Positions 33,431 to 44,000 of a stretch of DNA of 64,000 bases are shown piece after piece (the first letter of the stretch is position 1; each line of letters starts with the position of its first letter). Made by a program: the position numbers and the translations under genes. Source of the DNA: Strongylocentrotus droebachiensis. Its lineage: Eukaryota > Echinodermata > Echinoidea > Camarodonta > Strongylocentrotidae. The notes below the pieces were generated by a model, which did no database searches, was not told the DNA's origin, and worked only from the letters and a program-made list of their open reading frames with translations. The DNA lies in assembly GCA_035222895.1 (NCBI GenBank), contig JAVYIG010000062.1:1001501-1065500 (forward strand), written 5' to 3'.

Positions 33431-34400
33431 AAAATTTCAAGTTAGATTGAAGGGTTTAAAGAAAAGTGTGGGTAGAAAGGAAGCGGCTCACAAAGACTAT
33501 TCATTTTGGATGAACTTGATATTTAAAAATTGTTCTTATCGTGCACACTTTCACAAGAAGTCCCGGGGGTCTCAGTCAAATATAAATACTGTAGGTATGC
33601 GCGACCAATTTATTGATTGGACGCGGTCCGCGCGGTGCCGCATTAAAGGATTCAAAAACGTTCATTTTGGGCAATTTTCAAGAAAAAAGGTACTTTTTCA
33701 AAATTGTTCAAAATCCTGCTTTTAATACGCGCCGGTATTCGCGTTAAGAGGTATTTGTCTAGCCCTCAGGGCCAGACCGGGGAAGAAAATAAGGGGTAAT
33801 AATGCCCATTGGCGCGACTACCGGTCGCCGCCTGCGCCTGCCGGTCTTCAGAACTTCAGTAGATCAAGATGGATGCCCACGATACCGACCCAGACCTACC
33901 AAATCCCCCGCCTATAGCTGGTCCCTTATAATTTGTTTGCATAGTAGGAATAGTAAATGTTCATTTTACATTGTGTACTTTACATGTACTTTACATTAAA
34001 TAGATCAGATTTGAAATGTAGTTCTTTTTTTCAAAGAAAGGATTTATGACGGCTGTGCACTAAATTCATTTGGAAGTGTACAGGTTGATGTTATTGCTTC
34101 TCTATTGAAATAAATGATTACATTGTGAAATTTACCTTCAGAAGCGCAATTTGATTTATTTTATATTGTCAACAACCTAAATCATAATCCCATAGGAGTA
34201 GACAGGGGGCATAAGGGGGGCATGCCCCCCATATTCTGCCCGTCAAAATACAAAAACATAACATGCAGTACCTCCTGCTTCATGTAGGAATTGTATACAC
34301 CCCCCCCCCACACACACACACCGGACTCCTACCATTACGCATCACGCACGCACAGGCATACGAATGGGGGGAGGGGGGGGGGGGGGTCCCAATACAATTC
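33431..34400. other. Intergenic, no gene recognised
   Basis: A GC-rich patch at 33600-33650 and 33820-33910, a palindromic GGGGGGCATGCCCCCC near 34214, and a G tract near 34370-34386. Open frames up to 92 codons here have no recognisable domain. Confidence 0.4.
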
Positions 34401-34410
34401 AATGACTTGT

Positions 34411-35614
34411 TGGTATTGGTATTGGTATTGGTATTTATTTTCCATCACAATATTAAAAACAATACAAAGAAAATGCATGAACATAGTAAAAATCAATAAT
34501 ATAGTGAATGGCTGGATAGCCCATTCAGCTTTGTTAATATAACAAAGCTGTTCTTCCTTGGGGTCCAGGAATTAAGATATAAACAGTTATTATACAACAA
34601 TACAACATAAAATAATATAACTTAAATACATATAAAACCTAAAACATACCAGAGAAGCATAAACACCCCCTCCCCCATCCCAAGCATGTTCCATTACAGG
34701 TCAGAGCAAAACTGATTTCTTAAATTTAGATATTTGCAGAAAGTTTTTAAATTGTTGGATAGCTTAATACTAATAACGGTAGGGCATTGTAATCACGTGA
34801 TCCTTTATACACAAACATTTTACGGCAGCATTCACTCTTTGGTTTGGGGAGTTTGATATTTCCTTGTGATCGTAGAGAATATGGATAGTTACAGTATTTG
34901 AAAGACTCTTCTAAATAAGGAGGAGCCAAATTGTTCAGGGATTTATAGACCATTATATTTAAATGCAATTTACGTCTTGAATGGAGAGATTTCCACCCTA
35001 ATTTAACATGAATATCGTTATTTGAAACATGGTTATAAGGATTAATTTTCAAAATGATACGACCGGCTCTGTTTTGTAATTTTTGGAGGCGATCAGTGTG
35101 TTTCTTGCTCGCCGAATCATAAACAATATCTGCATAATCGAAAAGTGGAAGAATAATTGAATTATATACCATCTTCAGATAGGATTCCGAAATAAAATGT
35201 CGAAGACGAGCTAAAAAACTTACAACTTTACTTATTTTTCTACACATTTCGTCAATATGAATATCCCATTTTAACTTGGTATCAAGATGCATTCCAAGAT
35301 ATTTCACAGTATTACTTTGAACAATGCGTTTACCACATATATTTACATTTAAGATATTACATTTCGATAGCATTGTACCAGTTCCAAATAACATACAAAT
35401 GGTTTTGTCAACGTTAAGACTGAGTTTGTTACAGCAAAGCCAGGTATGAATTTTACATAAATCGAAATTAATATTTTTTTCAACAGTATCAACATTTTTA
35501 TGAGAAAAATAAAGCACAGTATCATCTGCATATAGATGCAATTTACAATTGTGAACTTGTTTTACCAGATCATTGATATAAATAGTAAATAAAATAGGGC
35601 CAAGTATGGACCCT
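34411..35614 (-). pseudogene. LINE reverse transcriptase, 5'-truncated
   Basis: The minus strand encodes the 3' part of a non-LTR reverse transcriptase: GSILGPILF and IYINDLV, then the catalytic LYADDTVLYF motif, VKYLGMHLDTKLKWD, and the C-terminal LQKLQNRAGRIIL block. The clean reading frame (264 codons from 35541 to 34747) starts inside the palm domain and the fingers are missing. The tail is a (TACCAA)n repeat at 34411-34435, as in CR1/L2-type LINEs. It sits between the two convergent genes. Confidence 0.9.
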
Positions 35615-35734
35615 TAATTAAGCACCGCTCATCGCCTCAGCTATATAGGTGAACTGGTTGGGTCCACATGTTGTGTCGTCACCGTAACTTCGGCAAATTT
35701 GACCCCTGTTGACCCGTAATTTGGAGGGGTGCGG

Positions 35735-35795
35735 AAAATGAGAGAGAGAGAGAGAGAGATAGAGAGAGAAAGAGAGATGGAGAGAGAGTTCCCAC
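35735..35795. repeat. GA microsatellite
   Basis: AGAGAGAG run with GATAGAGAG interruptions, 220 bases beyond the stop of the MACPF gene. Confidence 0.85.
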
Positions 35796-36016
35796 TTAAC
35801 CAACACAAAATGCATACATCGTAATAGTCACCAGACCGCACGGCAGTCTTTTACATGCATATCCACTAATAGATTGCTTTACCCCATGCTATAAGCCCCC
35901 CAAACACCTACATGATCCTACTTTTCCTACTTTTTATCGGCCCAATAGATATCACATTTGCCCAAGTCAGCCCACCCTATAGATTATATGTAATCATCAT
36001 CCCCTCATCCATGCAG

Positions 36017-39000
36017 TTAGGGTGCAATTGCCTTTTCCAGCAGTTCGAGGAGCCGTTCCCATTTCTTGACGTCGACATTGCCATTGTCTTCTTCGCCACG
36101 CTGTTCATCCTCCACTAGATCATCTTCTCTTGCGCTCCACTCCTGACGGGCACTCCACTCACCCCTTTCACTGCCTCCTCTCAATTCCATATCATCCTCC
36201 CCCTCATCCCATTCACTGGCTCTTCTCAATTCCATATCATCCTCCTCCACTAGATCCTCTTCTCTTGCGCTCCACTCCTGACGGGCACTCCACTCATCCC
36301 TTTCACTGCCTCCTCTCAATTCCATATGATCCTCCCCCTCATCCCATTCACTGGCTCTTCTCAATTCCATATTACCCTCCCCCTCATCCCATTCACTGGC
36401 TCTTCTCAATTCCATATCATCCTCCCCCTCAGCCTCCTTCTCTATTTCACGCAGGAGCAGCTCACGTTTCAAAGCCCGAACCATTTCTTTGAACTTCTTG
36501 TCTTCATCCTCAACTGGAATGTCTTCTTCCCTTAACTCATTCTCCGGCGCAAACTCTTGACCACGTTTATCCTCGTCGTCACCCGCCATGTCGTCTTCCC
36601 TTGCAATTGCCTTTTCCAGCAGTTCGAGGAGCCTTTCCCGTTTCTTGACGTCGACATTCCCATCGTCTTCTTCGCCATGCTGTTCATCCTCCACTAGATC
36701 CTCTTCTCTTGCGCTCCACTCCTGACGGGCACTCCACTCATCCTTTTCACTGCCTCCTCTCAATTCCATATCATGCTCCTCTACTAGATCCTCTTCTCTT
36801 GCACTCCACTCCTGACGGGCACTCCACTCATCCCTTTCACTGCCTCCTCTCAATTCCATATTATCCTCCCCCTCATCCCATTCACTGGCTCTTCTCAATT
36901 CCATATCATCCTCCCCCTCAGCCTCCTTCTCTATTTCACGCAGGAGCAGCTCACGTTTCAAAGCCCGAACCATTTCTTTGAACTTCTTGTCTTCATCCTC
37001 AACTGAAATGTCTTCTTCCCTTAACTCATTCTCCGGCGCAAACTCTTGACCACGCTTATCTTCGTTGTCACCCGCCATGTCGTCTTCCCTTGCAATTGCC
37101 TTTTCCAGCAGTTCGAGGAGCCTTTCCCATTTCTTGACGTCGACATTCCCATCGTCTTCTTCGCCATGCTGTTCATCCTCCACTAGATCCTCTTCTCTTG
37201 CGCTCCACTCCTGACGGGCACTCCACTCATCCCTTTCACTGCCTCCTCTCAATTCCATATGATCCTCCCCCTCATCCCATTCACTGGCTCTTTTCAATTC
37301 CATATTACCCTCCCCCTCATCCCATTCACTGGCTCTTCTCAATTCCATATCATCCTCCCCCTCAGCCTCCTTCTCTATTTCACGCAGGAGCAGCTCACGT
37401 TTCAAAGCCCGAACCATTTCTTTGAACTTCTTGTCTTCATCCTCAACTGGAATGTCTTCTTCCCTTAACTCATTCTCCGGCGCAAACTCTTGACCACGCT
37501 TATCCTCGTCGTCACCCGCCATGTCGTCTTCCCTTGCAATTGCCTTTTCCAGCAGTTCGAGGAGCCTTTCCCATTTCTTGACGTCGACGTTCCCATCGTC
37601 TTCTTCGCCATGCTGTTCATCCTCCACTAGATCCTCTTCTCTTGCGCTCCACTCCTGACGGGCACTCCACTCATCCCTTTCACTGCCTCCTCTCAATTGC
37701 ATATCATCCTCCTCCACTAGATCCTCTTCTCTTGCACTCCACTCCTGACGGGCACTCCACTCATCCCTTTCACTGCCTCCTCTCAATTCCATATGATCCT
37801 CCCCCTCATCCCATTCACTGGCTCTTCTCAATTCCATATTACCCTCCCACTCATCCCTTTCACTGCCTCCTCTCAATTCCATGTCATCCTCCTCCTCCTC
37901 ATCCTCCTTCTTTATTTCACGCAGGAGTAGCTCAAGTTTCAAAGCCCGCACCATTTCCTTGAACTTCTTGTCCTCAATCTCAACTGAAGTGTCTTCTTCA
38001 CTAAACTCATTCTTCGGCGCAAACTCATGACCACGATTATCCTCGTCTTCACCCGCCGTGTCGTCTTCCCTTGCAATTGCCTTTTCCAGCAGTTCGAGGA
38101 GCCTTTCCCGTTTCTTGACGTCGACATTCCCATCGTCTTCTTCGCCATGCTGTTCATCCTCCACTAGATCCTCTTCTCTTGCGCTCCACTCCTGACGGGC
38201 ACTCCACTCATCCTTTTCACTGCCTCCTCTCAATTCCATATCATGCTCCTCTACTAGATCCTCTTCTCTTGCACTCAACTCCTGACGGGCACTCCACTCA
38301 TCCCTTTCACTGCCTCCTCTCAATTCCATATTATCCTCCCCCTCATCCCATTCACTGGCTCTTCTCAATTCCATATCATCCTCCCCCTCAGCCTCCTTCT
38401 CTATTTCACGCAGGAGCAGCTCACGTTTCAAAGCCCGAACCATTTCCTTGAACTTCTTGTCCTCAATCTCAACTGAAGTGTCTTCTTCACTAAACTCATT
38501 CTTCGGCGCAAACTCTTGACCACGCTTATCCTCGTTGTCACCCGCCATGTCGTCTTCCCTTGCAATTGCCTTTTCCAGCAGTTCGAGGAGCCTTTCCCAT
38601 TTCTTGACGTCGACATTCCCATCGTCTTCTTCGCCATGCTGTTCATCCTCCACTAGATCCTCTTCTCTTGCGCTCCACTCCTGACGGGCACTCCACTCAT
38701 CCCTTTCACTGCCTCCTCTCAATTCCATATGATCCTCCCCCTCATCCCATTCACTGGCTCTTCTCAATTCCATATTACCCTCCCCCTCATCCCATTCACT
38801 GGCTCTTCTCAATTCCATATCATCCTCCCCCTCAGCCTCCTTCTCTATTTCACGCAGGAGCAGCTCACGTTTCAAAGCCCGAACCATTTCTTTGAACTTC
38901 TTGTCTTCATCCTCAACTGGAATGTCTTCTTCCCTTAACTCATTCTCCGGCGCAAACTCTTGACCACGTTTATCCTCGTCGTCACCCGCCATGTCGTCTT

Positions 39001-41047
39001 CCCTTGCAATTGCCTTTTCCAGCAGTTCGAGGAGCCTTTCCCGTTTCTTGACGTCGACATTCCCATCGTCTTCTTCGCCATGCTGTTCATCCTCCACTAG
39101 ATCCTCTTCTCTTGCGCTCCACTCCTGACGGGCACTCCACTCATCCTTTTCACTGCCTCCTCTCAATTCCATATCATGCTCCTCTACTAGATCCTCTTCT
39201 CTTGCACTCCACTCCTGACGGGCACTCCACTCATCCCTTTCACTGCCTCCTCTCAATTCCATATTATCCTCCCCCTCATCCCATTCACTGGCTCTTCTCA
39301 ATTCCATATCATCCTCCCCCTCAGCCTCCTTCTCTATTTCACGCAGGAGCAGCTCACGTTTCAAAGCCCGAACCATTTCTTTGAACTTCTTGTCTTCATC
39401 CTCAACTGGAATGTCTTCTTCCCTTAACTCATTCTCCGGCGCAAACTCTTGACCACGCTTATCCTCGTCGTCACCCGCCATGTCGTCTTCCCTTGCAATT
39501 GCCTTTTCCAGCAGTTCGAGGAGCCTTTCCCATTTCTTGACGTCGACATTCCCATCGTCTTCTTCGCCATGCTGTTCATCCTCCACTAGATCCTCTTCTC
39601 TTGCGCTCCACTCCTGACGGGCACTCCACTCATCCCTTTCACTCCCGCCTCTCAGTTCCATATCATCCTCCCCCTCATCCCATTCACTGGCTCTTCTCAA
39701 TTCCATATTACCCTCCCCCTCATCCCATTCACTGGCTCTTCTCAATTCCATATCATCCTCCCCCTCAGCCTCCTTCTCTATTTCACGCAGGAGCAGCTCA
39801 CGTTTCAAAGCCCGAACCATTTCTTTGAACTTCTTGTCTTCATCCTCAACTGGAATGTCTTCTTCCATTAACTCATTCTCCGGCGCAAACTCTTGGCCAC
39901 GCTTATCCTCGTCGTCACCCGCCATGTCGTCTTCCCTTGCAATTGCCTTTTCCAGCAGTTCGAGGAGCCTTTCCCATTTCTTGACGTCGACATTCCCATC
40001 GTCTTCTTCGCCATGCTGTTCATCCTCCACTAGATCCTCTTCTCTTGCACTCCACTCCTGACGGACACTCCACTCATCCCTTTCACTGCCTCCTCTCAAT
40101 TCCATATCATCCTCCTCCTCCTTGTCCTCCTTCTTTATTTCACGCAGGAGCAGCTCACGTTTCAAAGCCCGAACCATTTCTTTGAACTTCTTGTCTTCAT
40201 CCTCAACTGAAATGTCTTCTTCCCTTAACTCATTCTCCGGCGCAAACTCTTGACCACGCTTATCCTCGTCGTCCCCCGCCATGTCGTCTTCCCTTGCAAT
40301 TGCCTTTTCCAGCAGTTCGAGGAGCCTTTCCCATTTCTTGACGTCGACATTCCCATCGTCTTCTTCGCCATGCTGTTCATCCTCCACTAGATCCTCTTCT
40401 CTTGCGCTCCACTCCTGACGGGCACTCCACTCATCCCTTTCACTGCCTCCTCTCAATTCCATATCATGCTCCTCTACTAGATCCTCTTCTCTTGCACTCC
40501 ACTCCTGACGGGCACTCCACTCATCCCTTTCACTGCCTCCTCTCAATTCCATATCATCCTCCCCCTCATCCCATTCACTGGCTCTTCTCAATTTCATATC
40601 ATCCTCCTCCCCCTCATCCTCCTTCTCTATTTCACGCAAGAGCAGCTCACGTTTCAAAGCCCGAACCATTTCCTTGAACTTCTTGTCTTCATCCTCAACT
40701 AAAGTGTCTTCTTCACTTATCTCATCCTCCGCAGACTCAACACTCTTATCCTCGTCCTCGGTATCCTTGTTCTCAAGTGCAACTCTCTTACTAGGATCGA
40801 GCTGGTTTTCTAGGGAGTTGACGAGCTCCCTGACCTCTTCCAGTTCTTTCCTCACTTCACCTGCATCCTCCGCCAGGAGACCAACGCCTCTCTTTGCAGC
40901 CGTTTCTGGCTGGTAGAAGCAGTAGAAGATCTTGACATTATGGCCCGTATTGCCGGGTTTAGGATGTGCGCCATCCTGCGACATGGTGGGATTGGCTTTC
41001 TTGGTAGCCCACTCGAGAGTTTCCTCCGTTACAGTCATGCCAAGTAC
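36017..41047 (-). CDS. MACPF-ApeC exon 9, end of ApeC and acidic repeat tail
   Basis: Acceptor CGTGCAG, phase 0. It opens VLGMTVTEETLEW and ends ApeC with IFYCFYQP. After a coiled linker (VRKELEEVRELVNSLENQ) come ten repeats, each with DKKFKEMVRALKRELLLREI, then one to four copies of a Glu/Trp/Arg-rich block (MELRGGSERDEWSARQEWSA and DMELRRASEWDEGE), then KKWERLLELLEKAIA. 1,676 residues in one exon with no stop or frameshift, which indicates purifying selection on frame despite repeat turnover. The opposite strand holds many shadow frames. Confidence 0.95.
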   Translation of the reverse strand, partial: VLGMTVTEETLEWATKKANPTMSQDGAHPKPGNTGHNVKIFYCFYQPETAAKRGVGLLAEDAGEVRKELEEVRELVNSLENQLDPSKRVALENKDTEDEDKSVESAEDEISEEDTLVEDEDKKFKEMVRALKRELLLREIEKEDEGEEDDMKLRRASEWDEGEDDMELRGGSERDEWSARQEWSAREEDLVEEHDMELRGGSERDEWSARQEWSAREEDLVEDEQHGEEDDGNVDVKKWERLLELLEKAIAREDDMAGDDEDKRGQEFAPENELREEDISVEDEDKKFKEMVRALKRELLLREIKKEDKEEEDDMELRGGSERDEWSVRQEWSAREEDLVEDEQHGEEDDGNVDVKKWERLLELLEKAIAREDDMAGDDEDKRGQEFAPENELMEEDIPVEDEDKKFKEMVRALKRELLLREIEKEAEGEDDMELRRASEWDEGEGNMELRRASEWDEGEDDMELRGGSERDEWSARQEWSAREEDLVEDEQHGEEDDGNVDVKKWERLLELLEKAIAREDDMAGDDEDKRGQEFAPENELREEDIPVEDEDKKFKEMVRALKRELLLREIEKEAEGEDDMELRRASEWDEGEDNMELRGGSERDEWSARQEWSAREEDLVEEHDMELRGGSEKDEWSARQEWSAREEDLVEDEQHGEEDDGNVDVKKRERLLELLEKAIAREDDMAGDDEDKRGQEFAPENELREEDIPVEDEDKKFKEMVRALKRELLLREIEKEAEGEDDMELRRASEWDEGEGNMELRRASEWDEGEDHMELRGGSERDEWSARQEWSAREEDLVEDEQHGEEDDGNVDVKKWERLLELLEKAIAREDDMAGDNEDKRGQEFAPKNEFSEEDTSVEIEDKKFKEMVRALKRELLLREIEKEAEGEDDMELRRASEWDEGEDNMELRGGSERDEWSARQELSAREEDLVEEHDMELRGGSEKDEWSARQEWSAREEDLVEDEQHGEEDDGNVDVKKRERLLELLEKAIAREDDTAGEDEDNRGHEFAPKNEFSEEDTSVEIEDKKFKEMVRALKLELLLREIKKEDEEEEDDMELRGGSERDEWEGNMELRRASEWDEGEDHMELRGGSERDEWSARQEWSAREEDLVEEDDMQLRGGSERDEWSARQEWSAREEDLVEDEQHGEEDDGNVDVKKWERLLELLEKAIAREDDMAGDDEDKRGQEFAPENELREEDIPVEDEDKKFKEMVRALKRELLLREIEKEAEGEDDMELRRASEWDEGEGNMELKRASEWDEGEDHMELRGGSERDEWSARQEWSAREEDLVEDEQHGEEDDGNVDVKKWERLLELLEKAIAREDDMAGDNEDKRGQEFAPENELREEDISVEDEDKKFKEMVRALKRELLLREIEKEAEGEDDMELRRASEWDEGEDNMELRGGSERDEWSARQEWSAREEDLVEEHDMELRGGSEKDEWSARQEWSAREEDLVEDEQHGEEDDGNVDVKKRERLLELLEKAIAREDDMAGDDEDKRGQEFAPENELREEDIPVEDEDKKFKEMVRALKRELLLREIEKEAEGEDDMELRRASEWDEGEGNMELRRASEWDEGEDHMELRGGSERDEWSARQEWSAREEDLVEEDDMELRRASEWDEGEDDMELRGGSERGEWSARQEWSAREDDLVEDEQRGEEDNGNVDVKKWERLLELLEKAIAP

Positions 41048-44000
41048 CTGCACGAAAAAAAGTTGCTTGTAAAGAGAGTACTTGTAAGGCCTTGTTCGGA
41101 TATGAGTGTAATTATCCTAAATTGTATCTCATGAGTCATGGCACAGAGGCCACTGAATATCAGTGCACGGCGCCTTTTTAAGGAATAAATGCTGCCAGGT
41201 ACTCATTAAGCCCCTGGGTGAGGACAGCCAACTTTAAACAAAATACCAGGGGAGTGTTTCACAAAACTAAGATCGACTTTAAGTTGGACTTAACTATGCC
41301 AGGCCATTCATGCCACTGGTAGCTCTTCCTATTGGTCTTTTAATTATGATCTTTAGATATATTTTTTACTTCAATAATGAACTATCAAAAAATGTAAATT
41401 CTGTAGATTTTTGACCATGATTTGTACGTCCCTTGAGAAACCAATTCCAGTAAACGATGAGAACAACCAGTCGCATGTATGGCCTGCCATGGTTAAGTCC
41501 AACTTAAAGTCGATCTTAGTCTTTGTGAAACACTCTCCTGGTCTATTAACTATTATCCAGCCACAGGGCTAATCCCCCCAGTGCCAGATTTATGACGAGA
41601 TAATCGGATTAACTCGATGGTAATGCGTGCTAGCATGCAAGAAGCAGAGTAACAATAGCGTGCATGCAGCCTCATGGCAGGCTACGAGTTAACGCTCAAA
41701 GTGCTAGGTAGGCAGGTCTATTATATCAAATTAAAAAGGAGGTGTGGACGTGTCGTGGTATAGTGGTTCGTTCACCTGACTCTCAATCAAAGGGTTGAGG
41801 GTTCGAATCCCAGCCCGGCACTAACGTCTGTTGGCAAGATATTAATCCACATCTGCCATTCTACACCAGAGGGTGTTTCACAAAGATCATAAGTTGAACT
41901 TAACTCTAAGTTGGACTTGACGATTAGGGAAAGCCGTTAGCATCATTGAAAATATTGTTAAAAAGTTATTTCAAAAGGCATAAAATGTTAATTCAAATCA
42001 TTCATATTTTCTATTATCAAGGAGATTTCATGTTCTTGATGTAGAATTTATTAAAAGTCTAAAATCGACAGTAGAGCCAGTCATGTGTGCGGCCCACTGT
42101 GAATAAATACGGAAAAAAGTACAGTAGGTGAAATCGCAGCTTTACTACCTGTCTAGTGTTGTGAGGTTTTGGCAGGCACCTTGAAAGGATACGTACCGCG
42201 CATAGATTCGAACCCTCAAGAGGACGTTAGTACCGGGATAGGGTTCGAACCCTCAGCCATTTGAAGATGAGTCAAGTGACCCTCTAGACACTTACCGTCT
42301 GACATGCCCCATGGAATTTCATGAGGTAAAAGCTGCTTTCCGCTGGTAGGATGATTGGGTTGGCGGCACTGCCGTCTTCACGGCAACAGTACTCGATTTC
42401 TGTTGGTCCACCGGTATAGGTCCCCGAGGGCATTGTGTTATAGTCCGGGTCAACATGTCTATTAACATCGTTCCATCTGATGTTACCACCCGTGAACCCT
42501 AGAATATTTGATACAATATTTTATCAGTCCAACCTATAATCAATGCTATCCAATGGAACAAATAACCTCGCCACTGAAGACAAGAGACTAGGCTATACAA
42601 CACAATGTTCTTTCTAAAGAGAGAGATAGAGAGAGATGTATTCATGTATGTGGCCACCGAAGACACATATGGCCTTTATAGAGAAGTGGCCTTCCATCGA
42701 CCCACCCTCCCCCTCAAAGGATTTGGCAATATCCAATCCCTTTAACATGAGACTTACCGTCTGGACAAGTTGTGCCAACTTTGTAGATGCAGTACACACC
42801 AGGCATCCAAGACCACGAGCTTGATGAAGCTTTTGGGGTGGACTTGACGCAGTAGTAGCTCCTCAAGGACTTATTGTCACAGTAGTTGGTCAGATGATTC
42901 CCCTTGGAGCATGTGTTGGCCCCGGCTGTGTCCGTATCCTGGTACAGCATGCCGAAGTCCCACGTAAATGCTGCTGCCGGGCAGGTATCCCCTGCTAGTG
43001 TCGCCGCCTCGGGAAGCGCGTATTTTCCGTCCGGCCATGTCAGCGTCATTGCCACCTGAATGTCTGCCAAAATCGACAAGGAAGAATTAAGAATTTGTTT
43101 ACATAAAGTTTTTTATTCTTTCCTCTCATAAACAAACAACTGCAAATAAGATTTACATTTCATACAGCATTTACAAATACATTTTCAAATAAACCAAGTT
43201 ACCAATAAATTAACATTTGTCATGAATTGCCATGATACATGATTCAGAGTACAATATTCGAGAAGTGAATACATGAATCAAATCTGTTATATTGCTAAAA
43301 AAAAAAGTAACAGTTGCCCTTTGCTGGACTTCGGTTTGAACTAGAGTCAAGATTACATAAGGAAATAATTTTGCAGTATACTCCAGTAATTTGTTCTCTC
43401 TATTATCTTGATACGTCATTGTGTCGCGTTTAACTGAGTTATTAGAATTCAGTACTCGGTATTTACATGATTCTCAGCCAAACAGCTTGGAATCCTACTT
43501 CTTTGCGTCAGCCAAACAATGCCTCATGTACAACGTGGAAAATCGTCAGCTTAAAGCTAGTACCTTCACTCGGAGTGACATCATTGTATGTGGGATAATC
43601 ATTGAAAGCTGTCAAGATGTTTGTTTGGATAGTTCCTCTTTGCCAATTGGCTGGGCAGTCTCCGCTGGTTTCATAATCCGTCTGTCTGGTCCAGAACTTG
43701 GAATCCAACACTTCATTGAGCCCTATGAGATCTATGCTGATGGGTTCTAGAAGACATTCAGAAAGTTGGTGAGGAAAAATAAAAAATAAAAAAGAAAGAA
43801 AAAAGGACACATTATTTTAGGAGCGCGAACGGGTACGGTAACATGATTCATATTCATGTTTTTTTTTTTTACAATTGTGAATGGCACTCGAAGGCTTAAT
43901 TGTTCGAAATGACAGGATATGCAAATAAAATGAGGATATAATATTCAATATAAGTGTATGTTTATACAACAAATAAGATGTTTTATACGTTATAATAGGA

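Noticed and set aside
36130..40677. Plus-strand open frames with STPDGHSTHPFHCLLSIPY-type repeats
   Set aside because: Antisense shadows of the acidic repeat exon; they break at unit boundaries while the minus frame runs unbroken for 1,676 codons and is joined to ApeC.
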